From: JAGOSA01 sp039795715
GTDB lineage: Bacteria > Patescibacteriota > Minisyncoccia > Phycocordibacterales > UBA9973
Length of the DNA: 8,646 nt
Assembly (NCBI GenBank): GCA_039795715.1
Contig: JBDKLD010000046.1
Location: forward strand, 1 to 8,646
Reading direction: 5' to 3'
The notes under the pieces are model-generated. The model was given only the letters and a program-made list of their open reading frames with translations. It was not told where the DNA came from and made no database searches. The translations under genes and the position numbers were made by a program. Shown one piece after another: positions 1-6,564 of the stretch. How positions within the stretch are numbered: position 1 is the first letter of the stretch; every line of letters begins with the position of its first letter.

Positions 1-731
1 CAGTTGAGTTCAGTAGTTCCAAGCAGGGTCGCGCGAGCACTCTGGATCACCCCCATCATTGGATTGAGCGCCAGAATCCACGAGTATTTACCAGCAATGC
101 CAGCAGGATAAATGACAGGGGTGACAAAAAGTAGCATTTGGATGAAGAAGGGAAGTGCGTAGCGGACATCGCGGTATTTAATATTGATTGATGCCAAGAA
201 AAGCCCGAGTCCGACCGATGCCATAAATGTCAAAATGAGTAAAATCGGAATGACAAAAATCGCCGAAACAGAAGGCGTGTAGCCGTAGTACACCATCATT
301 CCCGCCAAAATAATCGCGGCGATGATAAAGTCGATGAATTTTGTCATAACAGAAGAGAGAGGAAGCAGGAGGCGAGGAAAGTAGACTTTCGTCACAATCG
401 CTTGGTTGGTGATGAGGACGTTGCTTGTATCAGAGAGAGCAGTTGAGAAAAATTGCCAAAATAAAAGCCCAGAGTAGACGAATATTGGATATGGTACGCC
501 GTCTGATGGCACGCCGAGTAAATTGCTGAAGAATATTGTGAAAACGACCATCGTCAAAAATGGCTGGAAAACCGCCCACATGATACCGATTGCAGTTTGC
601 TTGTAGCGTACCTTGAGATCGCGCCATGTCAAAAAGTAGAGTAATTCTCGGTAGTCCCAAATCTCTTTAAGGTCTCGAAAGCTGAAAAGTTTCTTGGGGC
701 GAATAATTGTGATTTGTTGGTTAATAGTCAT
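1..731 (-). CDS. ABC-2 type polysaccharide/teichoic-acid export permease (Wzm/TagG-like), 3' end cut by window edge
   Basis: This is the membrane subunit of an ABC exporter that would carry a lipid-linked surface glycan across the cytoplasmic membrane, powered by a separate ATPase. The reverse strand from the ATG at 731 reads 243 codons without a stop and runs off the window. Family landmarks are visible: a cytoplasmic N-terminus with TWRDLKVRYKQTAIGIMW (residues 35-52), PYPIFVYSGLLFWQF (80-94), NIKYRDVRYALPF (183-195) and ALNPMMGVIQSAR (221-233), with hydrophobic membrane spans between them (about 50-70, 84-100, 130-150, 155-181, 195-210). Family members are usually about 260-280 residues, so only the last few dozen are missing. 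It lies 17 bases downstream of the sugar transferase and should share its transcript. No ATPase (Wzt/TagH) gene is in the window; it may lie beyond the edge. No Shine-Dalgarno precedes the start. The family call is firm; the exact glycan is unknown. Confidence 0.92.
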   Translation of the reverse strand, partial: MTINQQITIIRPKKLFSFRDLKEIWDYRELLYFLTWRDLKVRYKQTAIGIMWAVFQPFLTMVVFTIFFSNLLGVPSDGVPYPIFVYSGLLFWQFFSTALSDTSNVLITNQAIVTKVYFPRLLLPLSSVMTKFIDFIIAAIILAGMMVYYGYTPSVSAIFVIPILLILTFMASVGLGLFLASINIKYRDVRYALPFFIQMLLFVTPVIYPAGIAGKYSWILALNPMMGVIQSARATLLGTTELN

Positions 732-747
732 ATTCTAGCACGGCTTG

Positions 748-2034
748 CTACATGAATTTACGCACCGTTTTCAGCACAACAAGCGCGTCGAAAACCAGCG
801 AGCGATTTTTGATGTAGTACAGGTCATACTGAAATTTCTCAAAAAAGGCAGCCGTGTCAGATGTATAGCCATGACGGATTTGTGCCCAGCCGGTGAGGCC
901 CGGTTTAATAGCATGGCGAATTTCAAAATAAGGAATATCTTTGGCGAGTGATTCGACAAAGTGGGGACGTTCAGGTCGTGGCCCGACAAATGACATTTTT
1001 CCGGCGAATATACTAAATAGCTGGGGTATTTCATCGAGGTGGCTTGCACGCAGGAATTTGCCGAGTTTTGTGACACGTGGATCTTTCTCCATCGACCATT
1101 GTGGACCGGTGTTCTCAGCGTCGCGTACCATTGAGCGAAATTTACGCAAACGGAAAAGCTTACCATTTTTACCGACGCGTTCTTGGGAATAAATGATTGG
1201 TTGGCCAGTGAACAAGAGCACGAGCAACCCGCAAATAATGAATATCGGAGAGAGTGCAACTATCAGTATGGCAGAGAAAACAATATCAATAATTCTCTTG
1301 ATCGGATCAAATGGTAATTTTTTGAGGTGGATGTATTCGAGGAACCACGCACTGCTGATTTCTTTGATCGGAATTTTTTTGAAAATGTATTCGTAGGCAG
1401 AAGTTGTCGTCATGATTTTGACATCAGCGCGCAGGAGCGGCATGAGCACATGAAAAGCTGTGAGCATTTGCTTTTCTTTTTCATCAAAGATGATGTAGGC
1501 GAGTGTGGTGTTACCAATATATTTGGAAAATTCCTGCTCGGTCATAGTTGAAACCCTGACAACATTTGTAAATTTATCAGCAAAGTAGTGCTCGAGCGTT
1601 TTGATCTCCTCACTCTCGCCAAGCAGAAGTACGGAAAGAGGCGAGACTCTACGGCGCATGACAACATAAAGTCGAGCTGAAACAATAAAAAATGAAAAGA
1701 GAAGTGAGAAGAGTATTAGGTTAGTTTTCGGAGCGACCGTGAGCATTCCGCCAAAAAAATAGAAAATGAGGGCAGCTCCGAGTGTGGCAACAACACAAAC
1801 AGATACTATTTTTCGTATGACAAATATCCAGTTACGTGTGAATTCTAGCTCGTAGAGGTCATTTATGTAGAAAAGCATGACCCACCAAATAAAAAGAAAG
1901 GCAAAAGGAGCGAAATGGGCTGGAATTTGCTCGGATATGCTGTTGCCATAGCGAATATAGAGCGTGAGCAAGAAGGCGAGACTATAGAGGACTAAGTCTC
2001 CAAAAAGCTGCCCAAGCTGTCGTTTGCGTAACAT
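748..2034 (-). CDS. Polyprenyl-phosphate hexose-1-phosphate transferase (WbaP/WcaJ-type sugar transferase), 428 aa
   Basis: This membrane enzyme is expected to transfer a sugar-1-phosphate from a nucleotide sugar to undecaprenyl phosphate, the first step of surface-glycan synthesis. The N-terminal part has about four or five hydrophobic spans (residues 10-28, 41-57, 74-94, 105-121), followed by a soluble nucleotide-binding-like region (about 130-235). The C-terminal Bac_transf catalytic domain starts at PIKRIIDIVFSAILIV (244-259) with its re-entrant hydrophobic helix. It then shows YSQERVGKNGKLF (282-294), KFRSM (298-302), LRASHLDEIPQL (328-339) with the Asp-Glu pair at 334-335, FVGPRPERP (349-357), PGLTGWAQ (378-385) and FQYDLYYIKN (401-410). 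The length and order match the long polytopic subfamily. The donor sugar cannot be read from sequence. It is the first gene of the operon with the ABC permease and starts at the ATG placed exactly where its promoter predicts transcription to begin. Confidence 0.95.
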   Translation of the reverse strand: MLRKRQLGQLFGDLVLYSLAFLLTLYIRYGNSISEQIPAHFAPFAFLFIWWVMLFYINDLYELEFTRNWIFVIRKIVSVCVVATLGAALIFYFFGGMLTVAPKTNLILFSLLFSFFIVSARLYVVMRRRVSPLSVLLLGESEEIKTLEHYFADKFTNVVRVSTMTEQEFSKYIGNTTLAYIIFDEKEKQMLTAFHVLMPLLRADVKIMTTTSAYEYIFKKIPIKEISSAWFLEYIHLKKLPFDPIKRIIDIVFSAILIVALSPIFIICGLLVLLFTGQPIIYSQERVGKNGKLFRLRKFRSMVRDAENTGPQWSMEKDPRVTKLGKFLRASHLDEIPQLFSIFAGKMSFVGPRPERPHFVESLAKDIPYFEIRHAIKPGLTGWAQIRHGYTSDTAAFFEKFQYDLYYIKNRSLVFDALVVLKTVRKFM

Positions 2035-2040
2035 GGAGCG

Positions 2041-2069
2041 ATTATAGCCCCGACGTGTGCATTTGTAAA
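2041..2069 (-). promoter_or_regulatory. Sigma70-type promoter of the sugar transferase-ABC permease operon, predicted leaderless
   Basis: On the minus strand, TTTACA (complement of 2064-2069) is followed by a 17-base spacer and a perfect TATAAT (complement of 2041-2046). Six bases (CGCTCC) separate the hexamer from the ATG at 2034, so transcription starting seven bases after the hexamer would begin on the A of the start codon. The mRNA would then have no 5' leader. Confidence 0.85.
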
Positions 2070-2160
2070 AGCCTAGAAATTAAGGATTTTTTTATATTAT
2101 CCTCACTTTTTCTTAAGGTCATTTTATTACACTTTTTGAAACTAAATACCTTATAAAAAA

Positions 2161-3747
2161 ATGAAAAAAATATTCTACACACTTGCTTGTGCAATACTGA
2201 TTGCCCAAGTTCTCTATGCTCAGCCGTGGCAAGGACTACCTGGCGGATCTCTCAATGACCGAGCAACCGCTATTATTTCGTATGGTGGCTATCTATGGGT
2301 TGGTGGCATTTTTACAAATGCTGGACCAATTATTACGCAAAGCATTGTCCGACATGATGGCAATCAATGGATCTCGACGCCAGGCTTGCCAAGTGCGCCC
2401 TTTGCCTTTTGTGAGTACAACAATGAGCTATATGCTTTTGGCGGTTTCAATGTTGCTGGGCTGCGGTATGGAATAATGAAATGGACTGGTGTGGCATGGC
2501 AACCAATGGCACAACTTGATTATTGGGGAATGCTGAGTACGGCAACTGTCTATAATGGCGAGCTCGTTACTGGCGGGTACTTTTATTCTGTCGATGGCAT
2601 TCCCGCGCAAAGTTTGATTCGCTGGAATGGCACGAACTGGCAAACATTCGTAGGTCAAATAACTTGTTTCTGGCTTTGGCCACCGAGAGTTATGGGTCTT
2701 CATGTCGCGAATGGCTGGCTGTATGTTGCTGGTGCATTTGATCAAATAGGCGGCACCAACACGAGTTGCGCTGCAAAATGGAATGGCACAAACTGGGTGC
2801 AGTTAACTATCGGCTGGAATACTTACGCCTCAAATTTTGCTGATTCGGCAGGCAGTGTTTTCGTAGTGGGGATTTTTCCTTATGCGGGTGCAGCAACTAC
2901 ATCGCACGGGGTTGCCAGAGAAGGTCCAAGTGGCTGGGTAAATGCTGGGAATGGCTTGCAGATGAATGGATTGGAAGCGGTAACGTATCACAACAAAGTC
3001 TACGTCGGTGGTTCAGTTGCTGTGGCTACAGGTACGTACGTTGGTAATTGTGGTTACTGGAATGGTGCAACTTGGGTACAAGATAATGCTGGCATCGCCG
3101 GAGGGTTTATAGATTGCTTTTTCTATGATCAAGCGAGTGACAAGCTGTATTGTGGCGGTGATTTCAATGTTGCTGGCGGCGATTTGTTTGACCACATTGC
3201 GTACAAAGGCTCTGTCAATTTGCCAGTAGAGCTCACTTCATTTGATTGTTCGCACGTCGGTGAAAATAAAGATGGAAATGTTGGAGTAAGTATTGGTGAA
3301 AAAATTCTAACAAGGTGGACAACAGCGAGCGAAATAAATGCTAGTCATTTCTCGCTCTCTGTTTCAAAAGACGCGGAAATCTATGAGAAAATTGCTGATA
3401 TTCCCGCGCACGGCACGACGACAGAAATGTCCGACTACCAGGTTGCTTACGAACCTTCTACGAGCGGTACTTACTATTTCCGCTTGGATGAATTTGACTA
3501 CGACGGCGTTCAGTCGGGGAGTTGGGATTGCGCCACAGAGATTACACCTGATGAGGCATTGTCTTACGATCCTGCTCGCCAAATAATTTATTGTGACGGT
3601 TGTGGCGTCACTGTACAGGTGTATTCATTATTCGGCCAACTTGTCGAAGAAAAAAACTTACCCATTTCAACCGATCGGTATTCGCCCGGTACTTACTATC
3701 TTGTTAGGAAAAATGATAGAGAGCCATTTCGTTTTGTAGTTGAGTAA
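2161..3747 (+). CDS. Secreted seven-repeat beta-propeller protein with T9SS-cargo-like C-terminal region, 528 aa
   Basis: This is a predicted exported protein of unknown binding target. A classic signal peptide (Lys-Lys, hydrophobic core, VLYA before Q21) opens it. Seven repeats of the form LYVGGxFxxAGG follow, beginning near residues 44, 90, 135, 187, 233, 280 and 329. Most are followed by a WNGTxW-like turn (64-70, 107-113, 154-160, 206-212, 253-259, 299-305), consistent with a seven-bladed propeller. The segment LPVELTSFDC (354-363) to RLDEFDYDG (441-449), including RWTTASEIN (385-393), is the linker type common in Bacteroidetes T9SS cargo. The last ~45 residues (VYSLFGQLVEE, SPGTYYL, RFVVE) resemble the type A sorting domain, although the usual PNP motif is missing. 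It appears monocistronic, with its own terminator. No convincing promoter or Shine-Dalgarno was found in the AT-rich 2070-2160 stretch. It is the only complete gene here ending in TAA. Likely acquired by transfer, but this is an inference. Confidence 0.88.
   Translation: MKKIFYTLACAILIAQVLYAQPWQGLPGGSLNDRATAIISYGGYLWVGGIFTNAGPIITQSIVRHDGNQWISTPGLPSAPFAFCEYNNELYAFGGFNVAGLRYGIMKWTGVAWQPMAQLDYWGMLSTATVYNGELVTGGYFYSVDGIPAQSLIRWNGTNWQTFVGQITCFWLWPPRVMGLHVANGWLYVAGAFDQIGGTNTSCAAKWNGTNWVQLTIGWNTYASNFADSAGSVFVVGIFPYAGAATTSHGVAREGPSGWVNAGNGLQMNGLEAVTYHNKVYVGGSVAVATGTYVGNCGYWNGATWVQDNAGIAGGFIDCFFYDQASDKLYCGGDFNVAGGDLFDHIAYKGSVNLPVELTSFDCSHVGENKDGNVGVSIGEKILTRWTTASEINASHFSLSVSKDAEIYEKIADIPAHGTTTEMSDYQVAYEPSTSGTYYFRLDEFDYDGVQSGSWDCATEITPDEALSYDPARQIIYCDGCGVTVQVYSLFGQLVEEKNLPISTDRYSPGTYYLVRKNDREPFRFVVE
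2290..3180 (+). repeat. Seven degenerate coding repeats forming a predicted beta-propeller
   Basis: Within the secreted protein, residues 44-340 carry seven copies of a Gly-rich hairpin: YLWVGGIFTNAG, LYAFGGFNVAG, LVTGGYFYSVDG, LYVAGAFDQIGG, VFVVGIFPYAG, VYVGGSVAVATG and LYCGGDFNVAGG. They are spaced about 45-52 residues apart. The third, fourth and sixth are followed by RWNGTNW, KWNGTNW and YWNGATW. The copies are diverged at DNA level, so this is an old protein repeat and not a recent tandem duplication. Confidence 0.8.
3571..3744 (+). other. Candidate T9SS type A sorting domain (protein C-terminus)
   Basis: Residues 471-528 of the secreted protein fit the pattern of the short beta-sandwich that directs cargo through the Bacteroidetes type IX system. 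They show a Val-rich strand and VYSLFGQLVEEKNL (487-500), then SPGTYYLVRK (508-517) and a final basic-hydrophobic strand RFVVE (524-528). The N-terminal part is atypical: SYDPARQIIYCDGCGV (468-483) replaces the usual YPNP start and carries two cysteines (478, 481). No T9SS machinery gene is in this window. Confidence 0.6.
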
Positions 3748-3751
3748 TTCC

Positions 3752-3780
3752 ACCCGGCACTAAAGCCGGGTTTTATATTT
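3752..3780 (+). terminator. Rho-independent terminator of the propeller gene
   Basis: The arms ACCCGGC (3752-3758) and GCCGGGT (3765-3771) form a 7-bp GC-rich stem with the loop ACTAAA, followed by TTTTATATTT. It begins five bases after the TAA stop and separates this gene from the next promoter. Confidence 0.9.
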
Positions 3781-3807
3781 GGCTATTACTCGCCGTAACT
3801 GTATACT
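3779..3807 (+). promoter_or_regulatory. Sigma70-type promoter of the O-antigen ligase gene, predicted leaderless
   Basis: TTGGCT (3779-3784), a 17-base spacer and TATACT (3802-3807) are followed by exactly six bases (CTCGGT) and the ATG at 3814. The predicted start of transcription is the A of the ATG. The -35 element overlaps the last two bases of the terminator tail upstream. Confidence 0.8.
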
Positions 3808-3813
3808 CTCGGT

Positions 3814-5115
3814 ATGAAAAAACTGGCAACGTCGGCGCTTCTCCTTTTTGCTTTTTTGCCACTTGTTATTGCTCCGCATATATATGACACACCGTTTACT
3901 TCCGGGAAAATAGTCTTTGCGCGAGGGCTTGCTTTCTTGGTAATTGGTCTGGTCACACTTTATCTTTTCTTTACAAAAGAAAAAGAACAGCGAAGCGCGC
4001 TACTACACAGGATTTCTGTTATCTGTAAGGACCGATTATTCCAAACTATGGCACTTGGCATTATTTTCTTGGTTTTCAGTACTATTTTTGCGTTCGATAT
4101 TTCCTATGCATTTTTTGGGGAATCATTTCGTGGGGAAGGCTTTTTGACACTCTTTGCTTTTTTCTGCATCTTTTTCTCGATGCTACTTCTTTTTGAAAAG
4201 AAACACTGGCGATTGTTTTTTATTTTTTCCTTTGTGAGCTCACTTATTGTTTTGGCGATTGAGTACCGACAAAAAATACTTGGCATGTATCGTCCTGATT
4301 CGCTTACGGGCAACCCAATTTTCCTCGGTGGCTACCTCTTTTTTGCTATTCTCATTGCCTTATGGATAGTGCATCTTGGAATAAAAGAAAAAAATAAATT
4401 ATTTATTACGGTAGGTTCCATCAGTGCCATCACAAGTATAGTCGGCATTTTTTTGACCGTATCAAGGGGCTCTGTTATTGCTCTTGCTTTTGCCATTTTA
4501 CTAACAGCAACCACAGCTTTTGTACGTGGTAAGAAAATTACAGTTGGGCAAAGAACATTAAGATTTTTTTCCGGCATTATTCTTACTGTGCTCCTCTTTT
4601 TTGGTGGTATTTTTCTCGCAACTCGGCACAATTCTTTGTGGCAAAAAATTCCAGGTATAGACCGAATTGCGACGACTTCTATTGGCAAGGGAAGCGCGGT
4701 GACACGTATTGTTTATACCAAACTTTCTTTCAGTAAATTTTTCCCCGACGAAAAAATCCAGACTGTTCTTTTTGGTTGGGGTTGGGATAATTTTGTTTTC
4801 TTTTTTCAGAAAAACTATTATCCAGCAATGTACTCAATAGAAGCAGCGGTTATTGATAGACCACACAATAAACTTTCAGACATGCTTGTGATGACAGGTG
4901 TTGTTGGCCTGGTAACGTACCTCATTATTTGGGTTTTACTCTTTAGATACTGCCTAAGGTTAATAAAAAAAGATACGTTCTTTGGTTTTTCACTTTTCTT
5001 TTTTTTGACAGCATACTTTATCAATAATCTTTTTATTTACGATACTGCAGATACATACCTTGCCTTCTACACTGCCTCAGCATTTCTTATTTACAGTCGC
5101 TATGAACAAAATTAG
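3814..5115 (+). CDS. O-antigen ligase/polymerase family (Wzy_C-type) membrane protein, 433 aa
   Basis: This polytopic membrane protein probably transfers or polymerises lipid-linked glycan chains on the outer face of the membrane. About 10-12 hydrophobic spans are visible, for example at residues 5-22, 34-53, 77-95, 108-126, 132-149, 168-187, 196-216, 218-235, 250-268, 359-378 and 388-407. Family landmarks are SLTGNPIFLGGYL (163-175), TVSRGS (215-220, with the conserved Arg), FGWGWDNF (320-327) and DRPHNKLSD (348-356, with the conserved His) in the large external loop (about 270-358). The start is the ATG six bases after the -10 hexamer. The stop overlaps the following TPR gene by 14 bases, so the two are probably coupled. 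CPR proteins of this family are often single chains of ligase plus TPR domain, whereas here the TPR part is a separate gene. Whether it acts as ligase, polymerase or protein-glycan transferase cannot be told from sequence. Confidence 0.9.
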   Translation: MKKLATSALLLFAFLPLVIAPHIYDTPFTSGKIVFARGLAFLVIGLVTLYLFFTKEKEQRSALLHRISVICKDRLFQTMALGIIFLVFSTIFAFDISYAFFGESFRGEGFLTLFAFFCIFFSMLLLFEKKHWRLFFIFSFVSSLIVLAIEYRQKILGMYRPDSLTGNPIFLGGYLFFAILIALWIVHLGIKEKNKLFITVGSISAITSIVGIFLTVSRGSVIALAFAILLTATTAFVRGKKITVGQRTLRFFSGIILTVLLFFGGIFLATRHNSLWQKIPGIDRIATTSIGKGSAVTRIVYTKLSFSKFFPDEKIQTVLFGWGWDNFVFFFQKNYYPAMYSIEAAVIDRPHNKLSDMLVMTGVVGLVTYLIIWVLLFRYCLRLIKKDTFFGFSLFFFLTAYFINNLFIYDTADTYLAFYTASAFLIYSRYEQN

Positions 5116-5974
5116 AAAAGAAAATATAATAAAAGTCGCATTTGCCTTTGTGGCTATTTTCCTTGGTTTTTCATTTATACGATGGACCGCCTTGCCGTAT
5201 TGGCAAATGAGGATGGCATATAAGGGATTTTTTGATGCAGTGATACATGAAAATACTGATTTTCTAGAAAATCACCCCATTGCATTTATCCCAAATACCT
5301 CAATTCAACAAAAATTTAGATTCCAATTTCTCTTTCGAGTATTGAGCGCAAATAATTCAGGCTACACAAAAACAAACAGTAAATTGTATGAGTATGCAAT
5401 TTCAAAGTTAGAAGAAAGTCAGCTTAAAAAAGATAATTTTGGCTACTTCGATATGTCGCTAGGCATTGCTTTTGACAGGATGGGGAACGGTAGTTCAACT
5501 CCAGAGGAAGCACAAGCTAATTATGAAAAAGCGAATGAGTATTTTAGAAAAGCTCGTCTTACTTTACCCAATTTCCCAACCGTCAACATTCAATATGCGC
5601 TTACTCTCGAAAAGAGTGGGAAGCGAAAAGAAGCAATTTTATTACTACGAGACCAAATTGCACTATTTCCAGATTTCCCCAATTACCACTATTACCTCGG
5701 CCTTATTCTGGTAAAAGAAAAAAATACTGCCAATGAATCACTTTCTGAATTCGAGACTGCTCTAGCTGAAGAGATAAACTTAGAACCAAATATGACCATG
5801 GATGCGTACTATTCATTTCTCGTTTATTTTTCAAAACATAACGACAAACAGAGACTTACAACGACGCTCAATAGATTAAAGAAAATTGACAGCAACCAAG
5901 CCGCACTTTATGACACCGTACTCGACATGGTTAAAAGTGGTAAAAAAATACCACCCATTTACAACCAAAACTAG
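5102..5974 (+). CDS. Membrane-anchored TPR-repeat protein, partner of the O-antigen ligase, 290 aa
   Basis: A basic N-terminus (MNKIRKENIIK) leads into one membrane span (about residues 11-31). A long, mostly helical domain follows. It contains TPR-like repeats around residues 112-153 (with YEKANEYFRKARLTLP), 158-190 (QYALTLEKSGKRKEAILLLRDQIALFPD), 192-228 (YYLGLILVKEK, ending in LEP) and possibly 233-264. TPR domains bind proteins, and here the likely partner is the ligase just upstream. The ATG at 5102 overlaps the ligase stop by 14 bases. An in-frame ATG at 5060 would add 14 residues, but it lies deeper in the ligase gene and would put extra sequence before the basic anchor, so 5102 is preferred. 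Neither start has a Shine-Dalgarno. The combined length with the ligase (433 + 290) is like that of fused ligase-TPR proteins. No catalytic motif is visible. Confidence 0.82.
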   Translation: MNKIRKENIIKVAFAFVAIFLGFSFIRWTALPYWQMRMAYKGFFDAVIHENTDFLENHPIAFIPNTSIQQKFRFQFLFRVLSANNSGYTKTNSKLYEYAISKLEESQLKKDNFGYFDMSLGIAFDRMGNGSSTPEEAQANYEKANEYFRKARLTLPNFPTVNIQYALTLEKSGKRKEAILLLRDQIALFPDFPNYHYYLGLILVKEKNTANESLSEFETALAEEINLEPNMTMDAYYSFLVYFSKHNDKQRLTTTLNRLKKIDSNQAALYDTVLDMVKSGKKIPPIYNQN

Positions 5975-6018
5975 TTATGCTCTACTTAATCTAGTTTTAC
6001 TAACTAATACATAAATAC

Positions 6019-6486
6019 ATGGAAAATAAGAACAGAAAGACACTATTGTGGGCTATTGTGGTTATTTTACTCATAGTGGGGGCGGTGATTTTTGCGAAAA
6101 ATAGGGAAGATGGTCTCTTTGGTACAGGTGGTCCGGACGTTACGACTGAACCAGTTTCAACAGAGGATACATCGGCTGGCGGTACTTCGACTCCGACAGG
6201 TAGTGCGATGAGCTATACCAATGCGGTCACAATGTATGCCGATCGACGTATTCAGCTCGACAAAACCTGCCAAGCGCGTCCCAACAATGTGACGTACAAA
6301 AATGGTACAAGCATAATGGTAGACAATCGTTCGCCCCAGTCAGTCAAAGTTCGTCTCGGTAGTACGTTTACGATAAAGCCTTACGGATTTAAGATTGTAA
6401 AATTATCTAGCGCGACATTACCAGCGACACTTTTGGTAGATTGTGGCGTAGCTCAAAATGTGGCTACGGTCTTGATTCAAAAGTAG
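6019..6486 (+). CDS. Membrane-anchored extracytoplasmic protein with conserved-looking Cys pair, 155 aa, function unknown
   Basis: This protein starts with a charged N-terminus (MENKNRKT) and a single membrane span (residues 9-26). A Gly/Ser/Thr/Pro-rich linker follows (about 31-64, including TSAGGTSTPTGS). The compact C-terminal domain is mostly beta: MYADRRIQLDKTCQARPNNV (72-91), NGTSIMVDNRS (95-105), PYGFKIVKLSS (121-131), PATLLVDCGVAQNVATVLIQ (135-154). Cys84 and Cys142 could form a disulphide outside the membrane. The DNRS, YGF and DCGxxQNVATxxIQ pieces look like those of a hypothetical family I associate with Parcubacteria-type genomes, sometimes described as cupredoxin-like. No copper-binding His set is visible, so a metal role is not supported. 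It begins 44 bases after the TPR gene without a clear promoter or Shine-Dalgarno and may be read from the ligase promoter. It ends just before a strong terminator. Confidence 0.8.
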   Translation: MENKNRKTLLWAIVVILLIVGAVIFAKNREDGLFGTGGPDVTTEPVSTEDTSAGGTSTPTGSAMSYTNAVTMYADRRIQLDKTCQARPNNVTYKNGTSIMVDNRSPQSVKVRLGSTFTIKPYGFKIVKLSSATLPATLLVDCGVAQNVATVLIQK

Positions 6487-6508
6487 TTGGAGATTGATCA
6501 AAAATATT

Positions 6509-6549
6509 TGGTGCAAAAAATCACCCTGTGAGGGTGATTTTTTGCACCA
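6509..6549 (+). terminator. Perfect 19-bp stem, 3-base loop hairpin; Rho-independent terminator, potentially bidirectional
   Basis: The left arm (6509-6527, starting TGGTGCAAAAAATC) is an exact reverse complement of the right arm (6531-6549, ending GATTTTTTGCACCA), with the loop GTG. The core ATCACCCT/AGGGTGAT followed by six Ts is a normal intrinsic terminator. The matching six As on the left would give the same signal on the opposite strand. It starts 22 bases after the stop of the 155-aa gene. Confidence 0.88.
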
Positions 6550-6558
6550 TGGTATAAT
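6550..6558 (+). promoter_or_regulatory. Extended -10 promoter of the 401-aa propeller gene, predicted leaderless
   Basis: TGG followed directly by TATAAT (6553-6558) is an extended -10 element (TGnTATAAT). The -35 region falls inside the terminator hairpin (GAGGGT at 6530-6535) and is not consensus. Six bases (TTTCCC) separate the hexamer from the ATG at 6565, again predicting transcription starting at the A of the ATG. Confidence 0.78.
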
Positions 6559-6564
6559 TTTCCC

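Noticed and set aside
745..1551. Plus-strand open frames of 67-83 codons within 745-1551.
   Set aside because: They lie antisense to the sugar transferase gene, which has full domain support, and their translations show no recognisable family.
2083..2103. AGGAT...ATCCT inverted repeat in the divergent intergenic region as an operator.
   Set aside because: Five-base arms in a very AT-rich stretch are expected by chance, and it is not placed over either promoter.
2129..2160. Promoter for the secreted propeller gene (TATAAA at 2152, or a Bacteroidetes TTTG/TAnnTTTG pair).
   Set aside because: TATAAA lies only three bases before the ATG and has no -35 at a suitable distance. The Bacteroidetes -7 motif is absent. 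No promoter can be supported.
2161..3747. Reading the propeller repeats as a mobile or tandem-repeat DNA element.
   Set aside because: The repeats are conserved only as protein patterns and are diverged in DNA, with no terminal repeats or transposase.
5060..5101. Earlier in-frame ATG adding 14 residues to the TPR protein.
   Set aside because: It would place an uncharacteristic segment before the basic residues and membrane anchor and overlap the ligase by 56 bases. The 5102 ATG gives a normal anchor and a short coupled overlap.
5967..5998. Inverted repeat AAAACTAG...CTAGTTTT after the TPR gene as a terminator.
   Set aside because: The stem is AT-rich with a bulge and a loop of about nine to sixteen bases, and no extra T-run follows. 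It is too weak to call; the transcript probably continues to 6509.
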